Assembly (NCBI GenBank): GCA_902362365.1
Contig: CABIVQ010000001.1
Location: 62,001-126,000, forward strand
From: Clostridiaceae bacterium
GTDB lineage: Bacteria; Bacillota; Clostridia; Peptostreptococcales; Peptostreptococcaceae
DNA length: 64,000 nt
Direction of reading: 5' to 3'
This document shows, one piece after another, positions 44,901-54,845 of this stretch. Under the pieces are notes generated by a model. It worked only from the letters and a program-made list of their open reading frames with translations. It ran no database searches and was not told where the DNA came from. Each line of letters starts with the position of its first letter. Within the stretch, counting starts at the first letter, position 1. The translations under genes and the position numbers were made by a program.

Positions 44901-46721
44901 ATGGAGAGTAAGTTAAAGCCATTTCAAAATTATTTAGATAAACATACAAATATTATATCTAGTGTGTTGAATATAGATATAGAAATAGTAGATGATAAAT
45001 TAATTAGGCTTAATGGTAGTGGAATATATAAAAACAAGATAAATGAGAGCGTTATCACTGAAGGGAATATATATAGTCAAGTTCTTGAAACAGGAAGAGA
45101 ATTAGTTGTATTAGATATGCAGAATAATGATATTTGTAGAGATTGTGGTAATTATGAAAACTGTTTAAATAAAGTTATTATAGCTGTGCCAATAAAATAT
45201 AAAAATCAAACATTAGGGGTTATAGGAGCAATAAGTACAGATCCACAAAGAAAGAAAGATATAACTGAAAAAATAGATTCATACCTTCCATTTATAGAGA
45301 ATATTTGTGATTTAATATCTATGAAAATAGATGAGTCTGAAATAAATAAAAATAATGATAAAAAAATTAAATTATTTCATGAAATAATAAATAATTTAGA
45401 AAAGGGTGTAGTTATATTAGATGTGCAAAATAAAATATCGTATGTTAATAATATAGCTCAAATTTCATTAAACTTAAGAAATAGTTCGATAGGAGAAGAA
45501 TTAAATATAGTTAATTATGAAAAGTCTACTAATAATAAAGATGTAATTAATATAGATATAAATAATCATATTTACACTATGGCTGCAAAAATATTACCTG
45601 TATATCCTTATATAAAAGAATATGATAAGATTATTATTTTTGATAAAGTAATCGATGAAAAAAATGATAGTGAAAACTTTATTGATACTGGATGGGGTGT
45701 ATACAAGAGTGATTCTATAATAGGAAATTCTGATGCCATGTGTAAGGTAAAGGATAGAATAAAAAAATTGGCAAGGTCTAACTCTACAGTTTTAATTACA
45801 GGTGAGAGTGGTACAGGAAAAGAACTTATAGCAAGAGCAATACATGCAGAAGGTAATAGAAGTCAAAAGCCTTTTATAGCTATAAATTGCGCAGCGATAC
45901 CAGAAAATCTACTTGAGAGTGAGCTTTTTGGATATGTAAAAGGTGCATTTAGTGGAGCAAGTAACAGTGGAAAAATAGGAAAATTTGAATTAGCGAATGA
46001 AGGGGTTATATTTTTAGATGAAATAGGAGATTTATCATTTCACTTACAAGCTAAATTACTAAGAGTTCTACAAGAACGAAAATTTGCAAGGATAGGCTCT
46101 AATAAACTTATAGACTTAAATATTAAGGTTATTTCTGCAACTAATAAAGATCTTTTAAAGTTAGTCAATGAAGGAAAGTATAGAGAAGATTTGTACTATA
46201 GGTTAAATGTAATTCCAATAAATCTTCCACCTCTAAGAGAAAGAAAGGAAGATATTAATGAAATAATGGAATCCTTTATAAATAAATATTCAATAGAACT
46301 TGGAATCTTAGATGTGAAGATTGAAGAAAAAGTTATGAAAATGTTGAATAATTATAATTGGCCGGGAAATATTAGAGAATTAGAAAATGCAGTAGAGTAT
46401 ATGATGAATTTAGTAGGAGAAGATGGAATAATAGTTGAAGATATGCTTCCTATAGATATATTAAATTATTACAATAAAAAAAATTATACAATAACTTCAT
46501 ATAGAAGAGAAGGCTACATAAGTAATCAAAATAATACTTATAATATAGAAGAATTTATAAGTAATGAAAAAAAGGATATACTTTCTCTTAAGGATTTAGA
46601 ATTACTATATATTAATAAGGTATTAGATAGATTTGGAAGAGATACGAAAAGTAAAAAGGAAATAGCTAAGAGACTAGGAATTGGCCTAGCCACTTTATAC
46701 AGAAAGCTTTATGAAAAATAA
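44901..46721 (+). CDS. Sigma-54-dependent activator of the purine/diaminopropionate operon
   Basis: A 606-residue activator, paralogous along its length to the one at 30911-32683. The N-terminal sensor has [11 protein letters not shown] near residue 78 and a GAF-like strand [13 protein letters not shown]-like region spans about 155-245. The AAA+ domain has GESGTGKE near 301, the contact loop as GAFSGA (Ser for Thr) near 349 and [18 protein letters not shown]. The Fis-type helix [16 protein letters not shown] ends the protein. A consensus -24/-12 promoter and ygeX follow, so this is the likely activator. The ligand is unknown; a purine-pathway compound is a guess. Confidence 0.88.
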   Translation: MESKLKPFQNYLDKHTNIISSVLNIDIEIVDDKLIRLNGSGIYKNKINESVITEGNIYSQVLETGRELVVLDMQNNDICRDCGNYENCLNKVIIAVPIKYKNQTLGVIGAISTDPQRKKDITEKIDSYLPFIENICDLISMKIDESEINKNNDKKIKLFHEIINNLEKGVVILDVQNKISYVNNIAQISLNLRNSSIGEELNIVNYEKSTNNKDVINIDINNHIYTMAAKILPVYPYIKEYDKIIIFDKVIDEKNDSENFIDTGWGVYKSDSIIGNSDAMCKVKDRIKKLARSNSTVLITGESGTGKELIARAIHAEGNRSQKPFIAINCAAIPENLLESELFGYVKGAFSGASNSGKIGKFELANEGVIFLDEIGDLSFHLQAKLLRVLQERKFARIGSNKLIDLNIKVISATNKDLLKLVNEGKYREDLYYRLNVIPINLPPLRERKEDINEIMESFINKYSIELGILDVKIEEKVMKMLNNYNWPGNIRELENAVEYMMNLVGEDGIIVEDMLPIDILNYYNKKNYTITSYRREGYISNQNNTYNIEEFISNEKKDILSLKDLELLYINKVLDRFGRDTKSKKEIAKRLGIGLATLYRKLYEK

Positions 46722-46735
46722 AATAAGAAATTCTC

Positions 46736-46786
46736 AAAAATAATTCTCAGATTGGGAAAATTTCCTAATATGAGAATTATTTTTTT
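46736..46786 (+). terminator. Terminator after the second sigma-54 activator
   Basis: AAAAATAATTCTCA (46736-46749) pairs with TGAGAATTATTTTTTT (46771-46786), with inner ATT/AAT and GGAAA/TTTCC helices. Strong stem with T-run. Confidence 0.9.
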
Positions 46787-46837
46787 GTTTTTTAAAAACA
46801 AAAGCTTAATATTAAATCACAGAAGTAATAGCAGATG

Positions 46838-46897
46838 TGTAATTACAAGGAATACAATTTATTTATTCTAAAAAATCAATTTTGGCACAGTAATTGC
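46838..46897 (+). promoter_or_regulatory. Sigma-54 promoter and candidate activator site of the ygeX operon
   Basis: TGGCACAGTAATTGC at 46883-46897 is a perfect -24/-12 element with GG and GC 10 bp apart. A perfect 10-bp palindrome TGTAATTACA at 46838-46847 lies about 35 bp upstream and is a candidate enhancer site, though closer than most. The promoter is 47 nt before the ygeX ATG. Confidence 0.88.
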
Positions 46898-46943
46898 TTT
46901 ATAAAATAGTATAATTTATAAAAAATTCAAAAGGAGAAATAAT

Positions 46944-48161
46944 ATGGATCAAATAAAATGGAAATTAAATACACTGCCAAAAGCAGATGATAATGAAAAA
47001 CAAAAGGGGATAGAGTTTTTAAGAGATAAAGAAATATCAAAAGTGAAAGGATTCCATGAAAGTATTCCTCAGTATGAAAGAACTCCATTAGTTAAATTAG
47101 AGAATCTAGCTAAAATGTTAGGTGTAAAAGGTGTTTACTTAAAAGATGAATCATATAGATTTGGATTAAATGCATTTAAAGTTCTTGGAGGATCTTTTGC
47201 AATGGCTAAATATATGGCTGATAAATTAGGAAAAGATATATCTGAACTTCCATATGAAAAATTAATATCTGATGAAGTAAGAAATGAATTAGGGGATATA
47301 ACATTCTTTACTGCAACAGATGGTAACCATGGTAGAGGGGTAGCATGGACTGCAAATAAATTAAAGCAAAAATCTGTAGTGTATATGCCAAAGGGATCAT
47401 CACTAATAAGATTAAATAATATAAAAGCTGAAGGTGCCAAAGCTAGTATAACTGAGTTAAACTATGATGATGCTGTAAGACTTGCAACTGAAGATGCAGC
47501 AAAAGTAGGAGGACTTGTAGTTCAAGATACAGCTTGGGAAGGTTATGAAGATATTCCAGCATGGATAATGCAAGGATATGGAACTATGGCCAAAGAAGCT
47601 GTGGAGCAATTATCTGAATATGGAGTAGAAAGACCTACTCATGTATTTATTCAAGCAGGTGTTGGTTCTTTAGCTGGAGCTGTTCAAGGGTATATGGCAG
47701 CTAAATTTGAAGAGTGTCCAATAACAGTAGTAGTTGAAGCAGATAAAGCTGATTGCTTCTATAAATCTGCAGAGGCAGGAGATGGAAAGCCAAGATTTGT
47801 AGGTGGAGATATGCAAACTATAATGGCTGGTCTTGCTTGTGGAGAACCAAATACAATTGGGTTTGAAATATTAAAGAATTACTCTGAAGCTTTTATATCT
47901 GCACCAGATTGGGTTTCTGCAAAAGGTATGAGGATATTAGGAAATCCATTAGTAGGAGATGAAAAAGTAATTTCGGGAGAATCTGGAGCAGTTACTACAG
48001 GTACATTAGTATCTATAATGCAAGATGAAAGTTTAGCTGAGTTAAGAAAAGCATTAAAATTAGATGAAAATTCAAAAGTATTATTAATAAGTACAGAAGG
48101 AGATACAGATCCAGATAAATATAGAAGCATAGTTTGGGATGGAGAATGTCCAAGTGTATAA
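46944..48161 (+). CDS. ygeX: Diaminopropionate ammonia-lyase
   Basis: A 405-residue fold-type II PLP enzyme that converts 2,3-diaminopropionate to pyruvate and two ammonia. The PLP lysine is in RFGLNAFKVLGGSFA near residue 79, FFTATDGNHGRGVAW near residue 120 binds the phosphate side, and the Gly-rich loop is VFIQAGVGSLAGAV near residue 236. The N-terminal YERTPLVKLENLA is typical of the family. It is first in the sigma-54 operon. Its 2-aminoacrylate intermediate ties it to RidA at the end of the operon. Confidence 0.94.
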   Translation: MDQIKWKLNTLPKADDNEKQKGIEFLRDKEISKVKGFHESIPQYERTPLVKLENLAKMLGVKGVYLKDESYRFGLNAFKVLGGSFAMAKYMADKLGKDISELPYEKLISDEVRNELGDITFFTATDGNHGRGVAWTANKLKQKSVVYMPKGSSLIRLNNIKAEGAKASITELNYDDAVRLATEDAAKVGGLVVQDTAWEGYEDIPAWIMQGYGTMAKEAVEQLSEYGVERPTHVFIQAGVGSLAGAVQGYMAAKFEECPITVVVEADKADCFYKSAEAGDGKPRFVGGDMQTIMAGLACGEPNTIGFEILKNYSEAFISAPDWVSAKGMRILGNPLVGDEKVISGESGAVTTGTLVSIMQDESLAELRKALKLDENSKVLLISTEGDTDPDKYRSIVWDGECPSV

Positions 48162-48219
48162 GTTGATTTTTATAAAATAATTTTAGATTATAAATAAAAA
48201 ATTTTAGGGGGATCCATAA

Positions 48220-49407
48220 ATGTTAAATGAAATAAGAAAACAAGAATTAATAGAGTTATGCCAAGACTTAGTAAGAAACTCAAGCTATTCAGGTAAAGAA
48301 GAAAATGTAGTAAAGGCTATAGAAAAGAATTTTGAAAAATTAGGTTTTGATAGCTGGTTTAGAGATGAGTACGGAAATATAATAGGATGCATAAAAGGAA
48401 ATAAACCAGGTAAGAAGATTTTATTTGATGGACATATAGATACAGTTCCAGTTCCAGATGAAAGTAAATGGAGCGTACCACCTTTTGAAGGATTAATAAA
48501 AGATGGAAAAATATACGGAAGAGGAACTTCTGATATGAAAGGTCAGCTAAGTGCAATGATGGCTGCTGTTTCATACTTTGCAAAAGATATAAACAAAGAT
48601 TTTGAAGGAGAACTTTATGTAGCAGGTGTTGTACATGAAGAGTTATTTGAAGGAATAGCTTCTAGAAAAATTAGTGAGGCTGTAAAACCTGATTATGTTG
48701 TAATAGGAGAATCTTCAGAATTAAATTTAAAAATAGGTCAAAGAGGTAGAGGAGAAATAGTAGTAGAAACTTTCGGAAAGCCTGCTCATTCAGCTAATCC
48801 TCATAAGGGAATAAATGCAGTTTATAAAATGAGTAAGATAATAGAGAAAATACAAGAGTTAGTACCACCAACTCATCCAGTATTAGGAGAAGGTATATTA
48901 GTTTTAACAGATATAAAATCATCTCCATATCCAGGAGCATCAGTAGTACCTGATTATTGTAAAGCAACTTTTGATAGAAGGTTATTAGTTGGGGAAACAA
49001 AGGAAGATGTTATAGCACCGATACAAGAATTAATAGATGAAATGATGAAAGAAGATAAAGAATTAAGCGCAAAAGTATCTTACGCTATAGGTAAAGAAAT
49101 GTGTTATACAGGAAATGTAATAGAAGGAGAGAGATTCTTCCCAGGTTGGTTATACGATGAAAATGATGAGTTTGTTCAAGCTGCATATAAAGGTTTAAAA
49201 AATGCAGGAATAAATCCAGAAATAACTCAGTACTCGTTCTGTACAAATGGTAGCCACTATGCAGGTGAAGCGGGAATAAAAACTATAGGTTTTGGACCTT
49301 CTAGAGAAAATTTAGCTCATACAATAGATGAGTATATAGAAATAGATCAATTAGCAATAGGCTCTAAAGGATATTATGAAATACTAAAATCAGTTTATAA
49401 AAAATAA
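48220..49407 (+). CDS. ygeY: YgeY family M20 hydrolase
   Basis: A 395-residue zinc hydrolase of the M20 clan. Metal ligands are in LFDGHIDTVPVPDE near residue 70, GRGTSDMKGQLSAM near residue 104, VVHEELFEG near residue 138 and a His in the C-terminal ENLAHTIDEYI. The family name in databases, selenium-metabolism-linked hydrolase, reflects gene neighbourhood. In purine clusters of gut bacteria it is placed at the amide-hydrolysing steps leading to diaminopropionate; exact substrate not proven here. GGGGGAT site, 58 nt after ygeX. Confidence 0.9.
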   Translation: MLNEIRKQELIELCQDLVRNSSYSGKEENVVKAIEKNFEKLGFDSWFRDEYGNIIGCIKGNKPGKKILFDGHIDTVPVPDESKWSVPPFEGLIKDGKIYGRGTSDMKGQLSAMMAAVSYFAKDINKDFEGELYVAGVVHEELFEGIASRKISEAVKPDYVVIGESSELNLKIGQRGRGEIVVETFGKPAHSANPHKGINAVYKMSKIIEKIQELVPPTHPVLGEGILVLTDIKSSPYPGASVVPDYCKATFDRRLLVGETKEDVIAPIQELIDEMMKEDKELSAKVSYAIGKEMCYTGNVIEGERFFPGWLYDENDEFVQAAYKGLKNAGINPEITQYSFCTNGSHYAGEAGIKTIGFGPSRENLAHTIDEYIEIDQLAIGSKGYYEILKSVYKK

Positions 49408-49422
49408 TTGGGAGATGGTTTT

Positions 49423-51021
49423 TTGAGAACTTTAATAAAACGTGGACTTATAGTTAATGGAAATAAAACTAAAGCATTCAAAGGAGATTTATTAATTGAA
49501 GATGATAGAATAACTAAAATATCATCAGAAGTAAATGAAGATGTAGATAGAATAATAGATGCAAGAGATAGAGTAGTTTGTCCAGGTTTCATCGATACTC
49601 ATAGCCATTCAGATTTAGTGATTCTAGTTAATCCATATAATGAAGTTAAAATTAGACAGGGAATAACAACGGAAGTATTGGGGCAGGATGGAATTTCTAT
49701 GGCCCCACTTCCAATGGATTATATATCTCCTTGGAGAAAGAATCTAGCAGGTTTAGATGGTGAGAGTGATGATATTGACTGGGAGTATGAAACTACAGAT
49801 AATTATCTATCTATGATGGAGGATAATGGAGTAGGACTAAATGAAACTTACTTAGTTCCTCATGGAAATATCAGAATGGAAGCAATGGGACTTGAAGATA
49901 GACCAGCAACTAAAGAAGAAATTCAAAAAATGTGCGAAATAACAGAAAGAGAGTTAAAGGCAGGAGCAATAGGTTTATCTACAGGACTTATATATATACC
50001 ATGTGCTTATTCATTGACTGAAGAAATGATAGAGATATGCAAGGTAGTAGCTAAGTATGATGGTGTATTTGTAGTACATCAAAGAAGTGAAGCAGATACT
50101 ATAATAAGTTCTATGGAAGAAATAATAGAAATAGGTAAAAAATCAGGTGTAAAGGTTCACTTTTCACATTTTAAAGTATGTGGAAAAGATAACTGGAAGT
50201 ATATACCTAAAGTTATTGAATTATTAGAAAAAGCAAAATCAGAAGGTATAAAGGTTTCTTTTGACCAATACCCATACGCAGCAGGAAGCACAATGCTTGG
50301 AGTTGTTTTACCTCCATGGGCTCACTCTGGTGGAACAGATAAGTTATTAGAAAGATTACAAGATGAAGAGCAAAGGCAAAAAATGAAAGATGATATAGCA
50401 AATGGAATTGAAGGTTGGGACAATTTTATACAGTTTGCAGGTATAGATCAAATTTTTGTAACTAGTGTTAAAAATGAAAAGAATAAGTTTGCAATAGGGA
50501 AAAGTTTATTAGAGTTAGGTGAAATAAGAGGAATCGATCCATTAGATGCTACATTTGATTTGTTATTAGAAGAAGAAAATGCAGTCGGAATGGTAGATTT
50601 CTATGGATTAGAAGAACATATTATAGGGTTTATGAAAAGAGAAGAACAAAATGTATGTACAGATGGACTTTTAGCAGGTAAGCCCCATCCAAGAGCATAT
50701 GGTTCTTTCCCTAAGATATTAGGTAGATATGTAAGAGAATTAGGTGTATTAGAGCTTGAAGAAGCTGTTAGTAAAATGACTAAAAAGGCAGCAACTAGTT
50801 TTGGAATAAAAGATCGAGGAGAGTTAAAAGAGGGATATTATGCAGACATAGTCATATTTGATAAAGATACTGTAAGTGGATGTGACGATTTTATAAATTC
50901 TATGCAATATCCAACAGGTATAGATTATGTAATTATAAATGGAAACTGCGTAATAGAAGAAGGAAATTATAAACATATTAAAGCAGGTAAAGTTTTAAGG
51001 GGGAATAATCTATGCTATTAG
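49423..51021 (+). CDS. N-acyl-D-amino-acid deacylase-like amidohydrolase
   Basis: A 532-residue amidohydrolase-superfamily enzyme. VCPGFIDTHSHSDLVILVNP near residues 50-69 gives the HxH metal pair. EVLGQDGISMAPLP near residue 80, GAIGLSTGLIYIPCAYS near residue 183, VHQRSEADTI with a metal His near residue 216, VHFSHFKVCGKDNW near residue 245 and the late LLAGKPHPRAYGSFPKILG are typical of D-aminoacylases. The start is TTG 49423, 6-7 nt after GGGAGATGG. In this operon it more likely cuts a ureido or acylated intermediate than a D-amino acid; that is inference. Confidence 0.86.
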   Translation: MRTLIKRGLIVNGNKTKAFKGDLLIEDDRITKISSEVNEDVDRIIDARDRVVCPGFIDTHSHSDLVILVNPYNEVKIRQGITTEVLGQDGISMAPLPMDYISPWRKNLAGLDGESDDIDWEYETTDNYLSMMEDNGVGLNETYLVPHGNIRMEAMGLEDRPATKEEIQKMCEITERELKAGAIGLSTGLIYIPCAYSLTEEMIEICKVVAKYDGVFVVHQRSEADTIISSMEEIIEIGKKSGVKVHFSHFKVCGKDNWKYIPKVIELLEKAKSEGIKVSFDQYPYAAGSTMLGVVLPPWAHSGGTDKLLERLQDEEQRQKMKDDIANGIEGWDNFIQFAGIDQIFVTSVKNEKNKFAIGKSLLELGEIRGIDPLDATFDLLLEEENAVGMVDFYGLEEHIIGFMKREEQNVCTDGLLAGKPHPRAYGSFPKILGRYVRELGVLELEEAVSKMTKKAATSFGIKDRGELKEGYYADIVIFDKDTVSGCDDFINSMQYPTGIDYVIINGNCVIEEGNYKHIKAGKVLRGNNLCY

Positions 51022-52340
51022 TTGGAAATGGTAGATTAGTAACTCACGATAGCTTAAATCCTTTTATGGAAGATGGATGCGTAGTTATTAATAAAAATAT
51101 AATAGAAGATTTAGGTACAACATCAGAAATGAAAGCTAAGTATTCTGATTATGAGTACTTAGATGCTCAAAGGAAGGTTATAATGCCAGGACTTATAAAT
51201 TCACATATGCACATATATAGTTCATTTGCTAGAGGGATGGCAGTACCAGGTAAACCATCAGAAAACTTTATGGAGATATTAGAAAATCTATGGTGGACGC
51301 TTGACAAGAAACTAACATTAGAGGATACAAAGTACAGTGCTTATGCAACTTATATTGAATGTATTAAAAATGGTGTAACAACAGTATTTGATCATCATGC
51401 AAGCCCAAATGCAATAGAAGGAAGTTTATTTACTATAAATGATGTGGCTAGAGAACTTGGGATTAGGACTTGTCTTTGCTATGAAGTATCTGATAGAGAT
51501 GGAAAAATTATAGCTAATCAGGGTATCGAGGAAAACGTTAGATTTATAAAATATGCGATGAAAGATAATAGCGATATGTTTAAAGGTATGTTTGGACTTC
51601 ATGCAGCATTTACCCTATCAGATGAAACTTTGGATAAGTGTGCTAAGGAAATGGCAGGATTAGATACTGGCTACCATGTTCATACGGCAGAAGGCATAGA
51701 TGACTTAAAATATAACCTAAAGAAATATGGAAAAAGAGTAGTTGAAAGATTACATGATTTTGATGTACTAGGGAACAAAACAATAGCAGTTCACTGTATA
51801 CATGTAAATTCTGCAGAAATGAATTTACTTAAAGATACTAATACTTTTGTAGTTCACAATCCAGAATCAAATATGGGAAATGCAGTTGGATGTTCTCCAG
51901 TAATAGAATTATTAGATAGAGGGATTACTGTTGGGTTAGGTACTGATGGATATACAAGTGATATGTTTGAATCTTTAAAAGTTGCAAATATAATACACAA
52001 ACATCATTTATGTGACCCTAGATTTGGATTTATGGAAAGCCAAAAGATGTTAATAGAGAATAATCAAAAAATCGCTAAAGCTTACTTTAAAAATGATTTA
52101 GGGATAATAAGAAAAGGTGCATATGCAGATATAATAATTGCTGATTATATACCTCATACTCCGATGAATGAAAATACATTAGGTGGACATATGATATTTG
52201 GTTTAAGTGGAAGATGTGTAGATACAACCATTATTAATGGGAAAGTTGTCATGAAGGATAAGGTATTAGTAAATATTGATGAAAGTGAAATACTTTCAAA
52301 ATCAAGAGAAGTATCTAAAGAATTATGGAATAGAATTTAA
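51012..52340 (+). CDS. ssnA: Putative aminohydrolase SsnA
   Basis: A 442-residue amidohydrolase of the deaminase type. VIMPGLINSHMHIYSSFARG near residues 57-76 carries the metal HxH, TVFDHHASPNAI lies near residue 123, GLHAAFTLSD near residue 196, HVHTAEGIDDL near residue 222, and GLGTDGYTSDMFE near residue 312 holds the metal Asp. Relatives deaminate guanine, cytosine or atrazine-like rings, so guanine or another amino-purine is plausible. It overlaps the previous gene by 10 nt. Confidence 0.9.
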   Translation: MLLVGNGRLVTHDSLNPFMEDGCVVINKNIIEDLGTTSEMKAKYSDYEYLDAQRKVIMPGLINSHMHIYSSFARGMAVPGKPSENFMEILENLWWTLDKKLTLEDTKYSAYATYIECIKNGVTTVFDHHASPNAIEGSLFTINDVARELGIRTCLCYEVSDRDGKIIANQGIEENVRFIKYAMKDNSDMFKGMFGLHAAFTLSDETLDKCAKEMAGLDTGYHVHTAEGIDDLKYNLKKYGKRVVERLHDFDVLGNKTIAVHCIHVNSAEMNLLKDTNTFVVHNPESNMGNAVGCSPVIELLDRGITVGLGTDGYTSDMFESLKVANIIHKHHLCDPRFGFMESQKMLIENNQKIAKAYFKNDLGIIRKGAYADIIIADYIPHTPMNENTLGGHMIFGLSGRCVDTTIINGKVVMKDKVLVNIDESEILSKSREVSKELWNRI

Positions 52341-52362
52341 CTGTTGATTGGAGATAAGTGAA

Positions 52363-53706
52363 ATGAGTGAGGGCCAAGTTAGAAATGTTAGTAAGGCAAG
52401 TGACTCAGAGAATATTTTAACTAGTTCGAAGGCATTTATTTATGGGGTACAACATGTATTTGGTATGTGTGCAGGGATATTAGCAGTACCCATAATGATA
52501 GGAAATGAAGCTAAGGTTACAAGTACTGAGATGATGATACTTATAAGTGCGACACTTTTTGTATCTGGAATAGCAACATTAATTCAAAGTATTGGATTTA
52601 AAGAATTTATAGGAGTAAGAATGCCTCTTATGCTAGGGGCAAGCGCAAATCCTACTTCTACTATGCTTGTTATAGTTGCATCTACTTCAATTGGAGAAGG
52701 TAAAGCACTTAGTATAATATTTACCTCAACGATAATTGCAGGTTTATTCTGTTTTTTTATCGCACCGTTTTTTAGCAAGCTACTAAGATTTTTCCCTAAA
52801 ATAGTTACAGGAACAATAATTACTTTAATGGGAATATATTTAATTCCTATAGCAGTTAGATGGTGTGCAGGAGGTGTTACGACTGCTCCTGATTATAGAA
52901 GTATGGAAAATATAATTCTTTCATTTATTGTTTTACTAATAATAGTAGCTCTAAATAAATGGGGTGGGAAAACATTAGGTAGTATGGCAATACTTATTGG
53001 GATAATACTTGGAACTATTATATCAATAATTATTGGTAAATTTGATTTTACAATGGTCAATTCAGCAGGGATATTATCTATTCCAAAGCCATTCTTCTTT
53101 GGAGCACCTGTTTTTGATATACCGGCGATTGTATCTATGATAGTTGTAATGTTCATTATGATGATTGCTTCAACTGGAAACACTGTTGCAATTCACGATA
53201 TATTTGGAGAAGATGTCACTGAAAAGAAGGTTACAAAAGCATTAAGAGCAGATGGATTATCTTGTATGATAGCAGGAATATTTAATACATTCCCTCAAGC
53301 ACCTTGCGCTCAGAACTTAGGTATAGCAAGTATGATAGGTATAAAGGGAACAAAAATAACTATAATGGCAGGGATAATATTGCTTGTTCTAGGTATTATA
53401 CCAAAATTTGCAGCTATAATAGCATCAATACCGTACCCAGTTTTAGGTGGGGCAGGTCTCGTAATGTTTGGGATGATAATATCAGCAGGGATTAATAGTA
53501 TAAAACAAGTAGAATTTAATGGAACTAAAAATGGTTTTATATTTTGTGTAAGTATAGCAGTAGCTATGATTCCTATAGCAGTTCCAGATTTTTATGTGAA
53601 TTTTCCACAAGGAGTTATTCAAACAATTTTAAGTAGTGGGATAACAAGCGGTAGTATATGTGCAATAGTATTAAATCTGATTTTTAACTATAAAGATGTG
53701 AAATAA
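52363..53706 (+). CDS. Nucleobase:cation symporter-2 family permease (xanthine/urate type)
   Basis: A 447-residue membrane protein with about 12-14 hydrophobic segments. NCS2 landmarks are IYGVQHVFGMCAGILAVPIM near residues 27-46, PLMLGASANPTS near residue 90 and TFPQAPCAQNLGIASMIGIKGT near residues 307-328, where the family has a Q/N-G motif region for substrate selection. The context points to xanthine or urate uptake. The start is ATG 52363, 9 nt after TTGGAG; TTG 52348 would overlap the site. Confidence 0.88.
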   Translation: MSEGQVRNVSKASDSENILTSSKAFIYGVQHVFGMCAGILAVPIMIGNEAKVTSTEMMILISATLFVSGIATLIQSIGFKEFIGVRMPLMLGASANPTSTMLVIVASTSIGEGKALSIIFTSTIIAGLFCFFIAPFFSKLLRFFPKIVTGTIITLMGIYLIPIAVRWCAGGVTTAPDYRSMENIILSFIVLLIIVALNKWGGKTLGSMAILIGIILGTIISIIIGKFDFTMVNSAGILSIPKPFFFGAPVFDIPAIVSMIVVMFIMMIASTGNTVAIHDIFGEDVTEKKVTKALRADGLSCMIAGIFNTFPQAPCAQNLGIASMIGIKGTKITIMAGIILLVLGIIPKFAAIIASIPYPVLGGAGLVMFGMIISAGINSIKQVEFNGTKNGFIFCVSIAVAMIPIAVPDFYVNFPQGVIQTILSSGITSGSICAIVLNLIFNYKDVK

Positions 53707-53744
53707 GATAAAGCATTAAATAAATAATTTAGGGGGATGCAAAA

Positions 53745-54833
53745 ATGGCAAATTTAAAAGTTAATATATATGGAATGGAATTCAGTAACCCGGTAATGAC
53801 AGCAGCAGGACCAGGAGCAAAAGATGGAGATTTATGTATAGAAGCAGTAAAAGGTGGAGCTGGAGGATTATGTACAAAAACTATATCTGTACTTCCTGCA
53901 GATGTACCTAGACCATGTATGGGACTTACAAATAGTGGATTTTTAAATACTGAATTATGGTCAGAATTACCAAAGGAGCAATGGATAAAAGAAGAATATC
54001 AAAAAGCTAAAAGTGCTGGAGTTCCAGTAATAGTAAGTATGGGTTACACAGCAGATGATATAGAAAAGGTTGCACCACTTGTAAAGCCTTATGCTGATGC
54101 AGTTGAATTATCAACTCACTATGTTGGAACAGATGTAGCTCCAATAGTAAATGCTTTAAAAGCTGCCAAATCTGCTTTAGATTGTCCAGTATTTATGAAA
54201 ATGAGTCCACATACAGATATTCAAACAATAGCTAAGGCTGTCGAAGAAGCAGGTGCAGATGGTCTTGTAATGATAAACTCATTTGGACCATGCATGGCTA
54301 TAGATGTAAATACAGGATACCCAATAATGGGAAGTAAAACAGGATACGGATGGTTATCAGGAGCTCCAATAAGACCATTAGCAATAAGATGTATATATGA
54401 AGCTTCTCAAGTTGTAAATATTCCAATAATAGGAGTTGGAGGTGTTACTTGTGGAAGAGATGTTGCAGAAATGATGATGGCAGGAGCAAGCGCAGTTCAA
54501 GTCTGTACAGAAGCAATACTTAGAGGTCCAGGAGTATACGGAAAAATAGCTAAGGAATTAAATGAGTTTTTAGACGAACATGGATATTCAGATGTAAATG
54601 AGATAAAAGGATTAGCTCATAAGAAAGTTAATGACAGGGAATTTAGAACTCACACTGTAGTGCCAGAAGTAGACCAAGATAAGTGTATAAAATGTAAGAA
54701 GTGCAAGGCAAGTTGTGTTTATGAGGCTATAGAGGTCGGTGAAACTTTAGAAATAGATAAAGATAAGTGTTTTGGGTGTGGATTATGCGTAACAAGATGT
54801 CCAAAAGGCGCATTAACAATAAGCTATAAATAA
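53745..54833 (+). CDS. PreA-like dihydropyrimidine/dihydroorotate dehydrogenase with two 4Fe-4S clusters
   Basis: A 362-residue protein. Residues 1-290 form an FMN TIM barrel of the DHOD/PreA class: NPVMTAAGPGAKDGD near residue 15, KTISVLP near residue 45, VFMKMSPHT near residue 148, MINSFG near residue 174 and GVGGVTCGRDVAEMMMAGAS near residue 230. The C-terminus has two ferredoxin motifs CIKCKKCKASCVY and CFGCGLCVTRCPKG. There is no PreT partner next to it, so the electron donor or acceptor may be ferredoxin or the Mo-hydroxylase in the same operon (inference). Confidence 0.88.
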   Translation: MANLKVNIYGMEFSNPVMTAAGPGAKDGDLCIEAVKGGAGGLCTKTISVLPADVPRPCMGLTNSGFLNTELWSELPKEQWIKEEYQKAKSAGVPVIVSMGYTADDIEKVAPLVKPYADAVELSTHYVGTDVAPIVNALKAAKSALDCPVFMKMSPHTDIQTIAKAVEEAGADGLVMINSFGPCMAIDVNTGYPIMGSKTGYGWLSGAPIRPLAIRCIYEASQVVNIPIIGVGGVTCGRDVAEMMMAGASAVQVCTEAILRGPGVYGKIAKELNEFLDEHGYSDVNEIKGLAHKKVNDREFRTHTVVPEVDQDKCIKCKKCKASCVYEAIEVGETLEIDKDKCFGCGLCVTRCPKGALTISYK

Positions 54834-54845
54834 GGTGGAGATTAT

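Noticed and set aside
53304..53495. Frame-shifted plus-strand reading inside the NCS2 permease gene
   Set aside because: It lies wholly within a well-supported membrane protein gene and shows low-complexity Arg/Tyr/Asn content.
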